From NCBI GenBank assembly GCA_017607445.1, contig JAEVHH010000001.1:4650001-4714000 (forward strand): a stretch of DNA of 64,000 nt. Reading direction: 5' to 3'. Made by a program: the position numbers and the translations under genes. The DNA comes from Histoplasma ohiense (lineage: Eukaryota > Ascomycota > Eurotiomycetes > Onygenales > Ajellomycetaceae). Below the pieces are notes generated by a model. The model had not been told where the DNA came from. It saw only the letters and a program-made list of their open reading frames with translations, and did no database searches. Of this stretch, positions 10,864 through 24,199 are shown one piece after another; position 1 is the first letter of the stretch, and each line of letters starts with the position of its first letter.

Positions 10864-13800
10864 ATGACAAGTTTTGCCCCTAGCGGCTGCCTTCGGGTGC
10901 TGCGGTATCCGGTTGAAGCTTCTCAGGAAGGCGTCGAGTAAGGGAAAATTACCTCCAAGTCTAAATTCAGTGTTTATACTTACCCTTAAATCCAGCATTG
11001 TTCTCGTACCTGGAATTGGAACTGCTTTACCAGAGAGCTGGCCGTTTGCTAACGAAGAATGGCTTTCCACATTGCCTGGTTCTGGTGTTGGAGCATGCAT
11101 TTTCGCATACGAATATGCTTCCCCATTTGCAGGCACCAATTATTCGTGGGAGTCGGTGTTGATGCTAGGCTACGACCTTCTCCAGCATTTAAGTGATGCG
11201 CGATCACAACCAGATCCAGATATGGTATGCGAATTAGAATGGATTCGTTCTGCTTGAATTGCCAGTATGCGTGCTGAGTAGCTACTTTAGACTACCAGCA
11301 AGCCAATATTGATAGTGTGTCACAGCTTGGGCGGCATCATAGTCAAACAGGCCCTGTGCATTGCTAACAAGCAGCTTTGTCGTTACGGGTTGATTGTCAA
11401 CGCTATAGCGGGCGTTATTTTTCTTAGTACCCCGCATCGCTATACTGACAAGGGATTGCTACGATTTCAAGACGTGTTGGAAGCAACCATTGGTAGAGCC
11501 TTGAAGCTTCCAAACACAAATAGCAATCAAGAGACGGGATTTTGCTCGACCTCGCGGATAGATTTGAAGGGATCTCATTCCGTACCCCGATACTATCCGT
11601 TTATGAACTAAAGGAATCAAAAATCACTTCAACACCATTGCGCCAGAAATACCAACAAGTCAGTGTTTTCCCCTTTGCTTAGCTATGAATTCTAACTTCG
11701 ACTTTAGCTGGTCAACCGTGAAACTTGTTCGACTAGTGCCCCAATGGAAACAGTCATTGGTCTCAACCTCAATCATCACGATACTTGTCTTTTTACCCAG
11801 AGCGTTGGCGGTGAAGGATTACGCGAGTTCAAAACTTTTATTCACGAGAGCCTGCATAATGCGGTGCATCTTGTTGCGCTTCGACTCGAGGACCGTAGGG
11901 TTATGAAGGTATAAGAATCAATAGAATTGCGCTAATGAATCTAGAGGAATATCAATACGCGACAATGAGCGCATACTCACCAACAGTGAGCGTACTCCCA
12001 CTCAAAGGTGGGCCCAACATTCCATATCCAGCAAAGAAACAATGGTGATATCGATTAGTCGAGCAACTGGAACCTACCGAATGGTGGCCATCAAACAACG
12101 CGACTCAATGGCCTTCGAACAGAGCAACAGAAGGAACGTCACTTTCAGGATTTGAATTGGTGTACCCTGCAACATTGGACACTGAGGTTAAGAAAATTCT
12201 TCACTTACCGTGCTTCCTTCTTAACACTCAATCAACAAATGAAGATTTCTGTGGCCGTGAGGATATCTTGGAGACACTTGCGGCCGCACTTTTGCCTTCG
12301 AAGAACCTAGTGGCTGCGTCAGGCACCGCCCTGCGACAATTTGCACTCTGTGGATTCGGGGGCATTGGAAAAACGGAAATTGCCCGCGAGTTCTCCCGGC
12401 GTTACAAAACATCCTTTGATGCCGTTTTCTGGGTCGTGGCAGATGAGATTGCAAAACTCGACCATCATTACCAGCAAATTTCGTTGGCACTAGGACTTGA
12501 AGATCTGTCCGAGTGCAAGAGCCAAGTTTTCAGTAGAGAAATTGTGAAAGGATGGCTCTCTAACCCCCGAAAACAATTTTCGGACTCAGATGAATTTACC
12601 CAAACCGGTTCATCCAAATCAGAAGCGACCTGGCTGTTGATCTTCGACAACGCAGATGATCCAATGATCTTGGCAGACTACTGGCCCCAAGGCAGCGGAT
12701 CAGTCCTTGTCACGAGCCGTGACCCATTGGCTAAAAGAATTTTTACGAGAAACCCTTCGGGTCTGGATCTCGGTCCACTCTCACAGCAAGATAGTATATC
12801 TCTCTTCCATCATCTCACCACCATTCCAAATGGCTCAGACAGCAAAACAGCAGAACAAATTTCTGATGCACTTGGTGGCGTTCCTCTGACAATCTCCCAA
12901 ATGGCAGGTATTATTCGCAGCCAGGACCTCACTTTATCAGAGTTCTTCGAGCTATATATGGATCATGAGGAACACGCCAGTCTTTACGAAACAAAATTCG
13001 ATGTCAATTTGGCCTCGTCCCGTCATTCCCTATCCACCGTTTGGGCATTTGAAAAACTGAAGCCACAGGCTCGACATCTGTTGGAGCTTATTTCATTTCT
13101 TGACCCAGATGTTATTGGCGAAGACTTGTTGATGGAAGCGTCAGCGGAACTGCTTTCTGAGGGCACAAAGTTTAAAAGGAGCAACTACATCGACGCAAGG
13201 ACTGATCTCTTGCAGTCATCTCTGATTCAAAGAGATAAACAAAAGCAACAAATATCGGTCCATCGTGTCGTGCACGATGTTATTTTGGCATCAATGTGTG
13301 ATAATAAAAAAAAGTGCATGTTTGACAGAATCGTGCGGATTCTCTGGGCGGACTGGCCGTCGGCTATGCCCCGGCCATCAAAAAAGCCTGAGCTTCCCCA
13401 GCCTAAATCGACTGACGGCAGACTCCATGTTGGAAGATGGCCTATCTGTGCAGCGATCTATCCGCACGTTCTCAGAATACATCAGTTCTGGTCAACCATT
13501 TTAGATGTCCCCGAATCCACAAGATTGCTCTTTGCAAAGTTATTAACTGAGGCTGCATGGTAGGTCTAAAATACTAGAATTAATTTTTTTCTTTCAATAT
13601 TGTCTAACAATTACCAGGTACCAAAAAGAGCGTGGAAGAACGAAGCAATTTGACGGTTTCTTCGAAACTGCTCTCGGTATATGCGAGTCCTCAACACACA
13701 CCGACCGGGATTCCTTGCTTGCAGATATCTACTTTTGCTTAGGAGCTATCGCGATGGATGCGAGTGACTTTGATACAAGCCGCGTCCACAAGGAGCGCTC

Positions 13801-14591
13801 GTTCGAGTTAGTTTCCAAAATCTACAATCAGCTGGGAACTTCAGGAGAGCGATTATACCTCGCCTATGCAGAGCGAGGGATCTCGCGAATACAGGATAGA
13901 CGGTACGAGGAAGGGGAAGCTGATCTCAAAGAGGCGTTGCGGGTGCGCAGAGCATTCGGCAACTATATTCCCCGGTCTGGCGAAGCTAATCTCAGCTGGG
14001 CCCTTCTTGCCCAGGGTAACCTTGAGGAATGCAATACACTTCTACTAGATAGTTTGGCTGGCAGAGAACAGGCTTTGGGTAAGAACGATAAGGAATCCGT
14101 GCGGACCGGTTTGATCCTTTATGCACTCGGAAACCTCCGCGCTACACAGAACCAATGGGATGAAAGTTTTGAATACCACAAGAGAGCGTGGCACCACATG
14201 CATGCTACCGTGGGCGAGAGAGATTTCTACACTGCAAACGTTGCCCATAAGCTTGCCAAGCACCTGATGCGCTTGGGTCGTGGCGAAGAAGCAGTGCAAG
14301 TGGTCCTATTTTTTGCCCAGCTAGCTCGTCATTATCTCTGACTTAGTGAAGGGCATTGATCAACAACGCTCTGGAAATCTGGACCATTGATTCAAGTGCG
14401 CACAAGAATGAGATTGCCCGCACCTCCTTCCTCAAAGGAAAGTATTCGAATCGACAGGAAAGATGCAGAAAGCTTCTATTGCCTTTAGAGGTGCCTGTCG
14501 CTTGAGGAAAGAGATTACTAATGAAGACCGAGATGTGAAGAGCTTGACAAAGGAAGATTTTGACGAGATTGTTGCCTTTTGGGCTCGTTGA
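10864..14591 (+). pseudogene. NLR/STAND-type protein: SesB-like alpha/beta hydrolase, NB-ARC, TPR-like repeats; disrupted
   Basis: Fungal NLR-like proteins act in allorecognition and programmed cell death. Exon 1 (10864-10937) joins 10996 to read DIVLVPGIG, the start of a lipase-like fold. Exon 3 (from 11291) carries the nucleophile elbow CHSLGG and then GVIFLSTPHR. The NB-ARC region (12157-13559) has FCGRED, P-loop GFGGIGKTEIA, Walker B LLIFDNADD, a TSRD motif and GVPLTISQMAG. An intron at 13560-13617 leads to a helical, TPR-like region. Lesions: a one-base shift near 11534-11536, after which the conserved LLDLADRFEGI continues in another frame; an in-frame TGA at 12046 unless an intron removes it; a TGA at the 3' end of a candidate 47-base intron (14300-14346); and a shift near 14442, before the conserved C terminus ending at TGA 14589-14591. 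Small introns at 11225-11290, 11659-11707 and near 11909 are well supported by phase. It is most likely a decayed gene; assembly errors are the alternative. Confidence 0.8.
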
Positions 14592-17500
14592 TGCGCCGGG
14601 TCTCTTTCTGTGTTGTCGTATGCTAATAGCAGGCAGATTATAATGCAGCCGATTTCTTTTAACCCAATGTCAAAGTCAATTGAGTCCGAGTAAAGAGAGC
14701 GTTCATGGGTGATGACATCTTTTATGTATATTATGAGGTATTGGCAGCCAATCAATGGGGAGTTGGGACGCTAACTGACAAGTATTTCGGTCTAAGAAGA
14801 TACGGCGTTGCAATTTTATTTTCGAATTAATTCTCCAAATTACACCTTCAAGTTGGAAATACCCGAGATAGTCACATCAGAGATGGGTGAAAACTTTTTC
14901 TGGCTGACAGCCTCGGGTTATTTCTGTCTGACATTCGAAGAACGCAGGGAGAGGTAAATTCAAACACGGCACTGGCACTAGCTTTGCGTGACCGATGTAG
15001 AAGCGCCGAGTGTTTGTATATTCATAACTTCGAGGCCACAGTGATTTCAACTGTCAAACGTTCGATTATTGCTAGGTAAAGCTCCGATTTTCCTTTAGAA
15101 AAGCAGAGGAATTGCCAGGCATTTTAAACCTGTTAGGTCAGCTTCAATACTATTACATACAAAATTGATGGCAATGATCGACTGTATGCTAATGATAATA
15201 TCTTGTTATTTCATGAGTGGCATGTCAAGTGGTGGATTTGACGGAGCACTTTTAGTCGAACCAAGTGCTTCTATTGATTAGAATTTCCAGCATTTAGATG
15301 GATTTGTTATACTTTCAACCTTTCCATGCTTTTGTCATTTCATTAAATCATTGTCTTGATTTTCGCTCATTCAATCAGTATGCAGAAAAATGAGTTGTTT
15401 GAGATGACGGATCGTATTGATATTGAAGAAGATTGTCAGAAAAACCAAAACCAGATTGATGACAGCTGCATTGATTGTGAGAAATATGGTATCAGCATAT
15501 CTTGCTAAGTACAGAGTGCTTAGACGGAGAAAAGTGAACTCTCGGAGAATCAAACGGGGTTTTGAGGGCTCCAAATCCGCTTCATTTTAGGTTTGAAATA
15601 ATTGGATATTGATGATCTGATTGATGTACTGTAGATGTTAGATGCCCCCTGAATGTATTTTCTGGATCTCAATCCGAATAGGGATCTCTAGCTACCTGTG
15701 CTTTGCTCTGTCCTGCTTCGGCTGCATGTTCATGAAGTTTCTTGTTATAAGTGTTCTTAGTTCTATTCCATTCAGTCATGACTATATTACAGACTACTTG
15801 AAGGTCTATTTGGCCCTGGAATATAAAGGATCACTGGCCCATCGTCCAATAAGGATGCTAGGGGCAGGCTGCGTTTAGTAATTTATAGCCCTGTAATAAA
15901 GAAGTCGCAGCTGTTATTTAAAAGAGTGAGCTAAGAATTCTCAAAGAGATAACTCCTTTTTATATTAATATTATTCACTCTACTGACTATTTTCTTTTTT
16001 TTTTTTTTAACAAAAATAAATAAAAACCCTTTCAGCGCTAGAATCTCTACTATTAAGGGTTTTTCAATGTAATTACTAATTAATTTACAGAGAGTAGAAA
16101 TCTAGTAGTCAATTATTTCACTTTACAGAATGAGAAAATGTTTACTGATTTTAGCATTCTCTACTCTACTAGTATAGAAGTTGTAGTATCTCACGATTTT
16201 TAACATAATCAGTAAGATTTTATCTCAGTATAAAGACTGAGTAATTCACTGGACTAACTTTGGAAAAAAATTGAATAACGGAATAGTTTATTAAGATGAA
16301 TATAATCTAATAAGAATTCTAGAGCTCTTACGTGATTGGATACGAAGTAGTTATATGCATCAAACCATCATCAGTTCAGAATCTCAGCCATTTAAAATCG
16401 CACTACGCTGGATTAGTGAATATAAGATGGAGCCTGAGATCAAAGATAGACTTGTTCAACATCTCTTGGAAAAAGAGTGGGCTTCTATCTCTCCTTCCAG
16501 TTGCTATGTGCAGGTAGCCCATTGATCTTAATTAAATCTTATGCAGATTCAGGGGTGGAATGGGGACATATTTTACGTTACAGCCCAATCCCCCTTCCTC
16601 GGTTACATGGTATTTATCATACAAAGCGTGGGGGTGCGTTTTCTATGCACTTACTAACCCTTGAATACTTTTCCTCCTACTGTTATCGCTATCATTTACA
16701 TGTACTCTCCGTCAACAATTGCGGCAGCACAGCCTGGGCTACATGGATACAGACGTCCTGTATATACCGTACCAATTATAATACAAAATCTACTGTACCA
16801 ATAGCCGAAAGACTCCCTGTCGCCGGATCTGGGCCTTGCAGATCATAGCGGCATAGTTTACGACTAACGCCCATGTACCTGGCGGATGGGTGGATCATGG
16901 TGGGCCGCCCGCGCTTAGAAATGCCAGGGGCAGCCAGGGGAGAAGGCTTAGGGAAACGGGGACCCAAAAGCGGCAAGGGAGTTGGACAAAAACGTAGGGT
17001 GGAGCGGGGAATTGGATAGTGGGCGGGATCGCCACCCATCTCAGCGGAGGGTCGGCAACATGGATCCTCCATTACGGGGAATGCGGGGATAGCGGAATAG
17101 CCCCAATAACGGCAATTGGTCCTGGGTATGTGCCTGGAGAACGTTTCTCTGCGGGTTTATGGAGGATGGGGGAGTTCGCGGTGGCGTCCCCGTGATGCTC
17201 ATGTGACGTGGTGTCCGTTCCAGAATGTTTTGGAGAGCAATACAGCTGCAGGGCGCAACCGGGCGCTGCTGTCAAGGTCCCAGACTCATATGCGACAGTC
17301 CAGATCGCAACTGTCATCGTAACAAATGGCAGGGTTTCTAGCTGCCCACCCCCTGCGGTTCCGTTGGCTGGTCCGAAAATGGATTTTTCGTAAGTAGAAA
17401 AAGCAAAGAAAAATCGGCTGCTCAGGGGCTGAAAAAGGTGTATAAATTTAGATTTCCTCGTTCGAAAACAGGGGCGCAAATGATCAATACAGATCCCAAC

Positions 17501-17754
17501 CACCAAGAAAAGAAACGAGAATGAAGCCAAAATCAGAATACATATCCGGAGAGCCCAAATTTCCCTCTTTGAAAAAGTTACATGCGGATGCGTCTTGAAA
17601 CAAGAAAGATATAATGTCCAGCAGCCGAACCGAATTCCAATATAGAGAAAACCGTGAGAAGAAACTTTTTCCTGGTTGCCAAAAGGTACAAAGTCGCCAC
17701 CGTCGTGAGTCGTGAATCATTAAAATAAAGGGGTATCAAAATTTACGGCAAAGT
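14592..17754. other. Gene-poor region
   Basis: No gene is supported over about 3.1 kb. 15900-16330 is strongly AT-rich with homopolymer T. 16500-17700 has balanced composition and open frames up to about 150 codons on the minus strand, but with no recognisable domain and no splice logic. The right end is the probable 3' UTR of the minus-strand KxDL gene. Confidence 0.45.
16022..16064. repeat. Short inverted repeat, 10-bp arms
   Basis: AAAAACCCTT at 16022-16031 is the exact reverse complement of AAGGGTTTTT at 16055-16064, with a 23-base loop, inside an AT-rich stretch. It could be the end of a small nonautonomous transposon or chance; I saw no target duplication. Confidence 0.4.
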
Positions 17755-18607
17755 TCAGTAGCCATTTTCATAGGCATACTTGTTTGTCGCGACGCGGTAT
17801 TCATCTGGGAGAGCCCGTTCGGCTTTCGCTCTCATATTACTGTAATACCAGTGGCAATTAGACACAGGAACATAAAATAACGAGAAAGAATTTTTGAGAT
17901 GGGGAGAGCAAGGAAATGCCAAGACTCAATGAGAATGGCGGAGAGTGGCGGGAAATGAATTTCCGCTGGGCGGAGCGGAGCCCACATGATGCGCGGAACG
18001 ATTGAGGGAGAAGGAGCAAAAATGGTAAAATTGGTGACTGTTTACCTGACCCGTTTTTGGGACCACTCGAGATCCTGCTTAGTCTCCTTGGCGGCTTTAA
18101 TACCATCGGCAAAATTGGCACGCGCATTTTTGAGACGTCGCTGAGCAAGCGCTTGGAGTTCCAGAAGTTCTTGTTGCTTGGCGTTGAGATGGCCGGAGCT
18201 ATTGCGGGAATTAGTTTGGAGAGATCGGGAATTGCAAGATAGAACCTCCCCAAGAAACCCAGCAATACTAGCACTTTACAGCTTCGCCAGTGCTCACTCT
18301 TGATTCAGGGGAAGACTCACAGTTTCGCCTGTTTAGCTACCCCTTTGTCCAGACGGCTAGGATCGAAAACGTTTGACATACGGTCGTTCAGCATGTCCAT
18401 CAAATCGACGCCGGAATAGCCTCCGGAGGAGGTATCGAACGTCTCCCCGCTCGCGCTGCCCGTCGTAGTGCTCGCATCAGAGATTTCAGGTGGCGAACCA
18501 GCTACACGGGAGATGGGATAGAGGTTTGCACTCGCGGGGGCCTTTGAAGGCATGGCGATCGGGAGGGAGGAGGCGGGCTGGTAGTAGTTGCTTCTGATGG
18601 AATCCAT
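17755..18607 (-). CDS. kxd1: KxDL-domain protein, BLOC-1 related (Kxd1-like)
   Basis: Three exons on the minus strand: 18607-18321, 18198-18046 and 17839-17755. They have consistent phases (2 bases carried over at both junctions) and give 174 residues. The first intron (18320-18199) ends in CTAATTCCCGCAATAG, a good branch site plus acceptor. Residues 1-70 are disordered and rich in Ser, Pro and Ala. The conserved core starts at GVDLMDMLNDRMS and runs through an Ala/Gln/Leu-rich helix (LNAKQQELLELQALAQRRLK) to KETKQDLEW, which contains the KxDL signature at 136-139. KxDL proteins belong to a BLOC-1-like complex in endosome/vacuole sorting. I start at ATG 18607 (MDSIRSN); nothing upstream in frame is an ATG. 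Identification is by motif and general family resemblance. Confidence 0.78.
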
Positions 18608-21600
18608 TTTGGTCACTGTTGTGGAAAACGGGGAATTTCCTTAGGGTTTTTCTTTGAGCTACTCGAATGCACTGGAGGGCTGATATTGGTGCTCGCGAGT
18701 AGTAGGGAGCAGAAGCAGTTTCCTCGGAAAGAAGCGGAATGGGCAAATGGTAGCAAAATAGCAGATTGCAGCACCGGACACTATGACAAGATGCTTTCTC
18801 TTCTCAACGGTGTGGAGGTATCACGATAAGCAGTGACAGACGATCAAGTCAGGAGGAAAATCCAAAAGACGGGGAGTGGGGGTATAACAAGCAGCAGGCA
18901 GTATGTGATAAGTGTTACAGAAGGACCTGACTCTCACTTGAGAGAGTTGTTGAAGACCGTGAAGACAAATATAAGGTGTTGATATAAGGTATGGTCAATT
19001 GGACGGAAGGGTTAGGGGCCAGCAGGAAAAGTCAGTGAGGATGCTGAAGTTGATGGTGAAGCTGAACAGAAGAACGAGAAAATAAGGAAGAGGAAGAGGA
19101 AGACGAGGAGGAAGAAAAGGAGGAGCCTTTTATAGCCACGCCGGGGAGCCATCATGCCTATTCAGGAAGACGAAGCGAGACGATAACCCCGGGATGAGAG
19201 GAGGGAATGCGCGGGAGACAGAGGGAGGAGGAGCAAAAAGGAGATAAGAGGAGAAAAGAGGAGAAACGCCAGACGGGAAGGCGAAACGCAAAACGCATCC
19301 AATGGCAGCCGTCCGCCGTCCCCATCCCCTCGTCGCATCCCTTCCCATCCCGACCGTCACTCGCTCTCCGTCGCAGCCCCTATCCAATGCCCCCCTCCCG
19401 CCCTTTGCCCCTTTCGGAAGTGTGTGGGACGCTCACCCAGCCCGTTCTATCTACTTAGTCGGTCTGCTGCCGCTCCAGCCCAATCCGCATCCACCGTCCA
19501 CCCCCCTGCTACACTCTCCTCGCCTTCCTGTGCCCGATCCCCGATTGGTTGCCATCGGGGTTCACTGACCCCGCTCGCCAGTCCACGAAGGAGACACCAA
19601 GCTCCAGCTGCCAGCCCGTTCTAGTTCCATCTCGGCTGGGTAAAGTCAAAGAATGCTACCGTCTACGCGCCCCCCGGCTGCAGTTGGGCTCCCTATTTTC
19701 ATTTTTCCTTGGGCGAGGATCCTCTGTGGAACGGCGGCAGAGGCCCTCCACCGCCTTCCTGGGCAGGCCAGTTATAACGCGGCGGTTAGGATATGGGTGG
19801 TGGGAGCAGATGGCAAGGCAAGGTTAGCAATTGAGGATAAGCAAGCTAAGGGCTAAAGGCGGCGAGGGATTCTTGGGATCGGGCTGCGGCTGGTTGGCTG
19901 GAAACGAAGTTAGGCAAAAAGGTAGAGTTGAGAGTGAGGGTTGTTATTATGGAACGGTCAAAAGCTGATCCATGGGTATTTATTGGGTATTGGGTATCGG
20001 AGTACTGTATTATTTCCGGGTGTGGGGGTTGTTCTGCAGGCGGGTGTATCGTATAGTTTGACATCGCATATCAATATTGGACCCAGATATGGCATCGATA
20101 ATAGCTCGGAATAAATCCATGGATTTACATGCTATTGTTGGGAAATGATCGCGGCATCGATCAGGCATAGGCATGCATGACTAAGGGAGCTTGACGTTAC
20201 AGGGCTGCTGCGGCAGAAGTGATTCTTGCAGAATAAATAATTACGCTTCATTAACGCTATCTGTTTTCTTTTTCTCCTGTAAGTAAACTTAACTAAGTTG
20301 ACGGTTCATAGTTAACTAACTAACTATTTAACTTCTAACTACGGAGTAGTTAACCGGGTTTATCGACCCTATTTGTTCCTTGGTTCTGCTCTCAATTGAC
20401 ATCATAGTTTTGACACCATTTCCCCTCCCCCGTCCACTTAAATTCTCTGTGTTCCGCGCACTCTCATTGACGTTTAACGTCTAGCCATATAATTATATAC
20501 ACTTCCGCAGGTTCAGTCGCTCCCATTCAATAGAATACTCCTTCTTTTCCTTGTCTGGACATTCAAACCGAGCGCAAGAAACCCATCTTCACAGACCATA
20601 CAGCCGAGTCAAGCGGCTCTCCAAAAACCAAAGACACCACTTTGAACAATAACACGAGACTATCAAAAGGAAGTCGAACCCACTAATGCACCTAGTAATA
20701 TGGTTGGGAAGAAAAGAATGAAAATCGAAGAACCGGGAAAGGAAAAACACCCTGTGCTGGAGTTGGACATCTTTGCATGAAGAAGGGCAGAAAAGCGGAG
20801 GCCAGACGGAGGAAGAGAGTTTCTTGTCTCGCCCAATCCCAAACGACGCAGCAAATCGATCGAATCGATCGAATCAATCCACGACACCACCTTGGCACCT
20901 CTTTTCAAACGCTTCGTTTAGTGTGTGGGGGGAGGGGAGAGACGCTTGTGCTTCAATGATCGATTTGACTCTCTCCGCATAACCGTTGAAAACATAACCG
21001 AATTTATTGCTTCATTTCTACAATACACTCTGGATTAAAAATAGAAAGGAAGGACGGAAGAGAAAAAAGAAATAGTAAAGAAGAAAACCTGTCAACTCAA
21101 GGAGTAGTTCAATTGTTTGGGTAACTTGCACTCTCCAATGTTAAAAACTGACTATTCACTTACAATTTAGCAAAACTGATTCAACAGAAGTTTCGTTTCT
21201 CCAATTTCAGCCAGTCTAGATTGGCGGTTTTAGCAATGTTCATTTCATACAATCAATCAATCAATCAGTCTACTCCAGTGCAACAGCAGCCAACCTCAAT
21301 ATAGAATATCCACATCTCGTATAAAATCTTAGAGCAAATGCCGATGGATTAAACAAGCCTTTGGTCATTATCCATTTATCATGGAATATAACAATCTATC
21401 ATCAATTTCTTCACAGGGCACAAGAACGGGCAGATCATCTGAGACGGCTGAAAATCAGCTGATCAAGCTCTTTGGTCAACGAAAAAAGATCAACTGAGAT
21501 ATTTACGCGACTGAGTTTTTCCACTCTTATACATAAAAGTACATACTGGTGAGATAGTGTAAATAGAATTATAAGAGTTCTACTGATAAGATTGCTCGTG

Positions 21601-22609
21601 GTGTGGAGTACATTAGATTGACGACAATGTAGCAACCGCTCTTTTTACAAAGATATCTTCTCTAGCTAATAGAGGTGAAAACCGCAGGCGTTATATACAA
21701 CTATTATCAATTCACCACACAGTGGAATTTAAGCAAAACTGGCGTTTGTATGAGACGTTTCCTGATCAAGATTTTGATCACCTTCCTTTCGAAGATGCGT
21801 CGATGTACTTGTTGAGAGAAAGGAGAGTGCCGAAGGTCACTGTCAACACGCGGGTGTAACAGCTGAAGAGCATAGTGAAGAGATATATGAGTTGAGAGCT
21901 CCTTTACATTTATCTTTAATGCACTCCATAATGCACTCGGTGTACTATCTAGGTATGAGCGAATCATCTCATTATTCTGTTTCTGGCTGAAGTCTGTCTG
22001 TGGATGATTCCTAGCGATAACCCCTTCTTCTCAAAAAAGGGGGGGGAAAGGTTTGATGTAATGTAGGCTGTAGCTCTGGAAGAGTCTATATGGTTCATCG
22101 ACCCAGCACTCGATATCCCACAAAAGAATAGTAAAGTTTCTTCTTCCTTGTCTAAAGACTTGATAGCTGAGCAGGTACTCCCGTCCCGCCTTATTCAAGT
22201 AGTCATATACCATCCGCTGTAGATATAGGGGTTTTGATACCTTTGAACCCGACCAGTCTGAAATGAATGGGGTATAGAAAGTCAGGATGGGCTTGACCGG
22301 AAAGCACCAATGCAGCTGCTATAGCCACAAGCCGCTGTAGTTGAAGCCACAAACCTCGACATAGTTGTATTAGTACTTGAATCGTCCATTGCCGTATTTG
22401 TCGACGAGCGCACATTCAGGACATTCGAATACAGCAACGGATGGCGAGCCTCCCAGGCATCTGATGTGGTGATCATATCTGATTGGTGTATTACAACTCA
22501 GTCTTGGCAAGTCGGGCTTGGCTTGTTCCTCTTAGCCTTGACGAATCAGGTTAGTTCGGTTCGGCCCGATACCTTACCGACTGAGTTTCCAAATCGTTTT
22601 TTGATGCCA
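18608..22609. other. Long gene-poor region upstream of the KxDL gene
   Basis: About 4 kb without a supported gene. 18608-19130 is purine-rich on the plus strand near 19080-19130 and is the probable promoter and leader of the minus-strand KxDL gene. 19300-19700 is pyrimidine-rich. 20650-21000 contains the short repeat GATCGAATC. 21000-22400 is moderately AT-rich. Open frames are short and have no recognisable domains. Confidence 0.4.
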
Positions 22610-22965
22610 CACATGAAAAAAGGTCCGGGTGAACGCGCCACTATCGATGTTGTTTTACCCATGCAAGACCCCTACATGATCCAGATTGCTGACGGAAGGA
22701 AGAATTATGAGTTCAGGAAATAGTGTGAAGAAAATCTGCTTCTATCGGACTTGCTCCGCACTCCAGCATCACACATGTCTGCGAAACGATGTTCGCTCGG
22801 ACTCGGAAACCCGGCGATCGTCCCCTGGATGAAGACGGCCTGGGGAGTGCTGAATTCAACGGTAAACGCAAGGATTGGGATGGATGTGATTTCTCGTATG
22901 AGATGGTCACTGTCTATGAGCTCAAGAGGCCGATAACCCTCAAAGAGATGAAAGACAAACACGGT
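22610..22965 (+). pseudogene. Degraded ASCH-like protein fragment
   Basis: Three overlapping frames together give one conserved-looking sequence. Frame 1 has VVLPMQDPYMIQIADGRKNYEFRK, frame 2 has VKKICFYRT from about 22725, and frame 3 has HVCETMFARTRKPGDRPL followed by an acidic stretch and YELKRPITLKEMKDKHG up to 22965. The pattern (loop, then GxKxYEFRK, then a strand ending in CFYRT) resembles the ASCH/PUA-like fold, which binds RNA or modified nucleotides. Two frameshifts and a TAG at 22721 break it. No second copy is in the window. The family call is tentative. Confidence 0.4.
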
Positions 22966-24199
22966 TTGTGTACCTGCTCAAGTCAATCAGTATTATTGTT
23001 AACTGGAAGCAACAGAAGCTGGTAAGAGATCTAGCTCCTAGCTTTCACTTGACCTTAGCTAATTAAGGCAGTTCATCAACCGAAGAAGTAATTCTTGGGA
23101 GGATTAACATAGACTATGGGAGCTCAGATGGGAGCTCAGATGGGAGCTCAGATGGGAGCTCAGATGGGTCTGATGCAAGATACTGTCAGGGTTGCAAATG
23201 ACGCGGTCGGTTTATTTACCTAGTAATAAAAACATGATGAATGAAAAGGAGTATGAGGGAGCAAATCTTAGAGCCTCGAAGGATAATTATGAACGCAACC
23301 CCCTCCCAGTAATTTGATTCGTGAGCATTCTTATACTAGTCTGCCACTGACAAAAATATCAGGAGACACCTACAAAGCGTTAATCTCCAAGCACTATGTC
23401 GGAAGCTAGCTAACCTCTACTTCAATTGCTGCTGACTAGCTAGATCTTTGGTCTTCCCTTCAACAGCTAGAGATATTACCAGGTATTCTATACTTGTTGG
23501 TCAACTTCTAATCTAATACTATGACATACAAATTTGAATGGTAGTAGTTGATTGTGCAATAATATCTCAACTAACCCCTCATAGTTGAGCTGCTCTTGAC
23601 ATTTCCTTTATAATAAGTTGACTGGGACAGATCCGTGCAACATTGTCTCTCATTGGCCATACTTACTGCATTTATCGCCTTCTTGAAAGTTCGTCAAGCT
23701 GGTTAGCCATTATTGGTGCCATCCTTAGGAACCTTTTCCTACCGCCTATCTCCATTCTCTTCTCCTACTACTTCCATGGCTCGATAGTCCTCCTAAGCTC
23801 GCTATCCCAACCTTAGCACCCTGTCATCCTTGACTTTTTGCAGATTACATGGAAAAATAGAGCGTGCTGATGTCAAAAGAAGCAGTGCACAAGTTATGAA
23901 ATTTGAAGCACGGGATGGCCTGCTGCTCTTAACAGGTATATTCGTCCATTCGTCACAAACTAAGAAAAAGAATCGTGCTTTTTCCTTTTTCTTTTTTTTT
24001 TTTTTTTACATTCTACCAGTGATCTGTCTCTTTATAATCAATATCCAGAGTAACATGAGTCCGAATTGAGTAGTAATACTCCATATATAGATATAAGGAA
24101 ATCTTATAATTGACCTCTAGTATAGAAAATCCCATAGCAGTGCGTGACCTACAAAAAATTATAATATATATTAACCCGCCAAAATCCCACCATTTACCA
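22966..24199. other. Intergenic, sec18 3' side
   Basis: No gene supported. It contains a 12-bp minisatellite (23116-23168) and a poly-T tract near 23990-24007. The last 150 bases are the probable 3' UTR of sec18. Confidence 0.4.
23116..23168. repeat. 12-bp minisatellite, about 4.4 copies
   Basis: The unit ATGGGAGCTCAG is repeated without change four times and followed by a partial copy. The unit contains the palindrome GAGCTC. No coding role is seen. Confidence 0.95.

Noticed and set aside
17072..17530. 152-codon minus-strand frame with a hydrophobic start resembling a signal peptide
   Set aside because: The rest is biased in composition with no recognisable domain, and it lies in the 3' flank of the KxDL gene.
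23116..23168. Short repeats considered as a CRISPR-like array
   Set aside because: Head-to-tail 12-bp units without spacers in a eukaryotic sequence; a minisatellite explains it.
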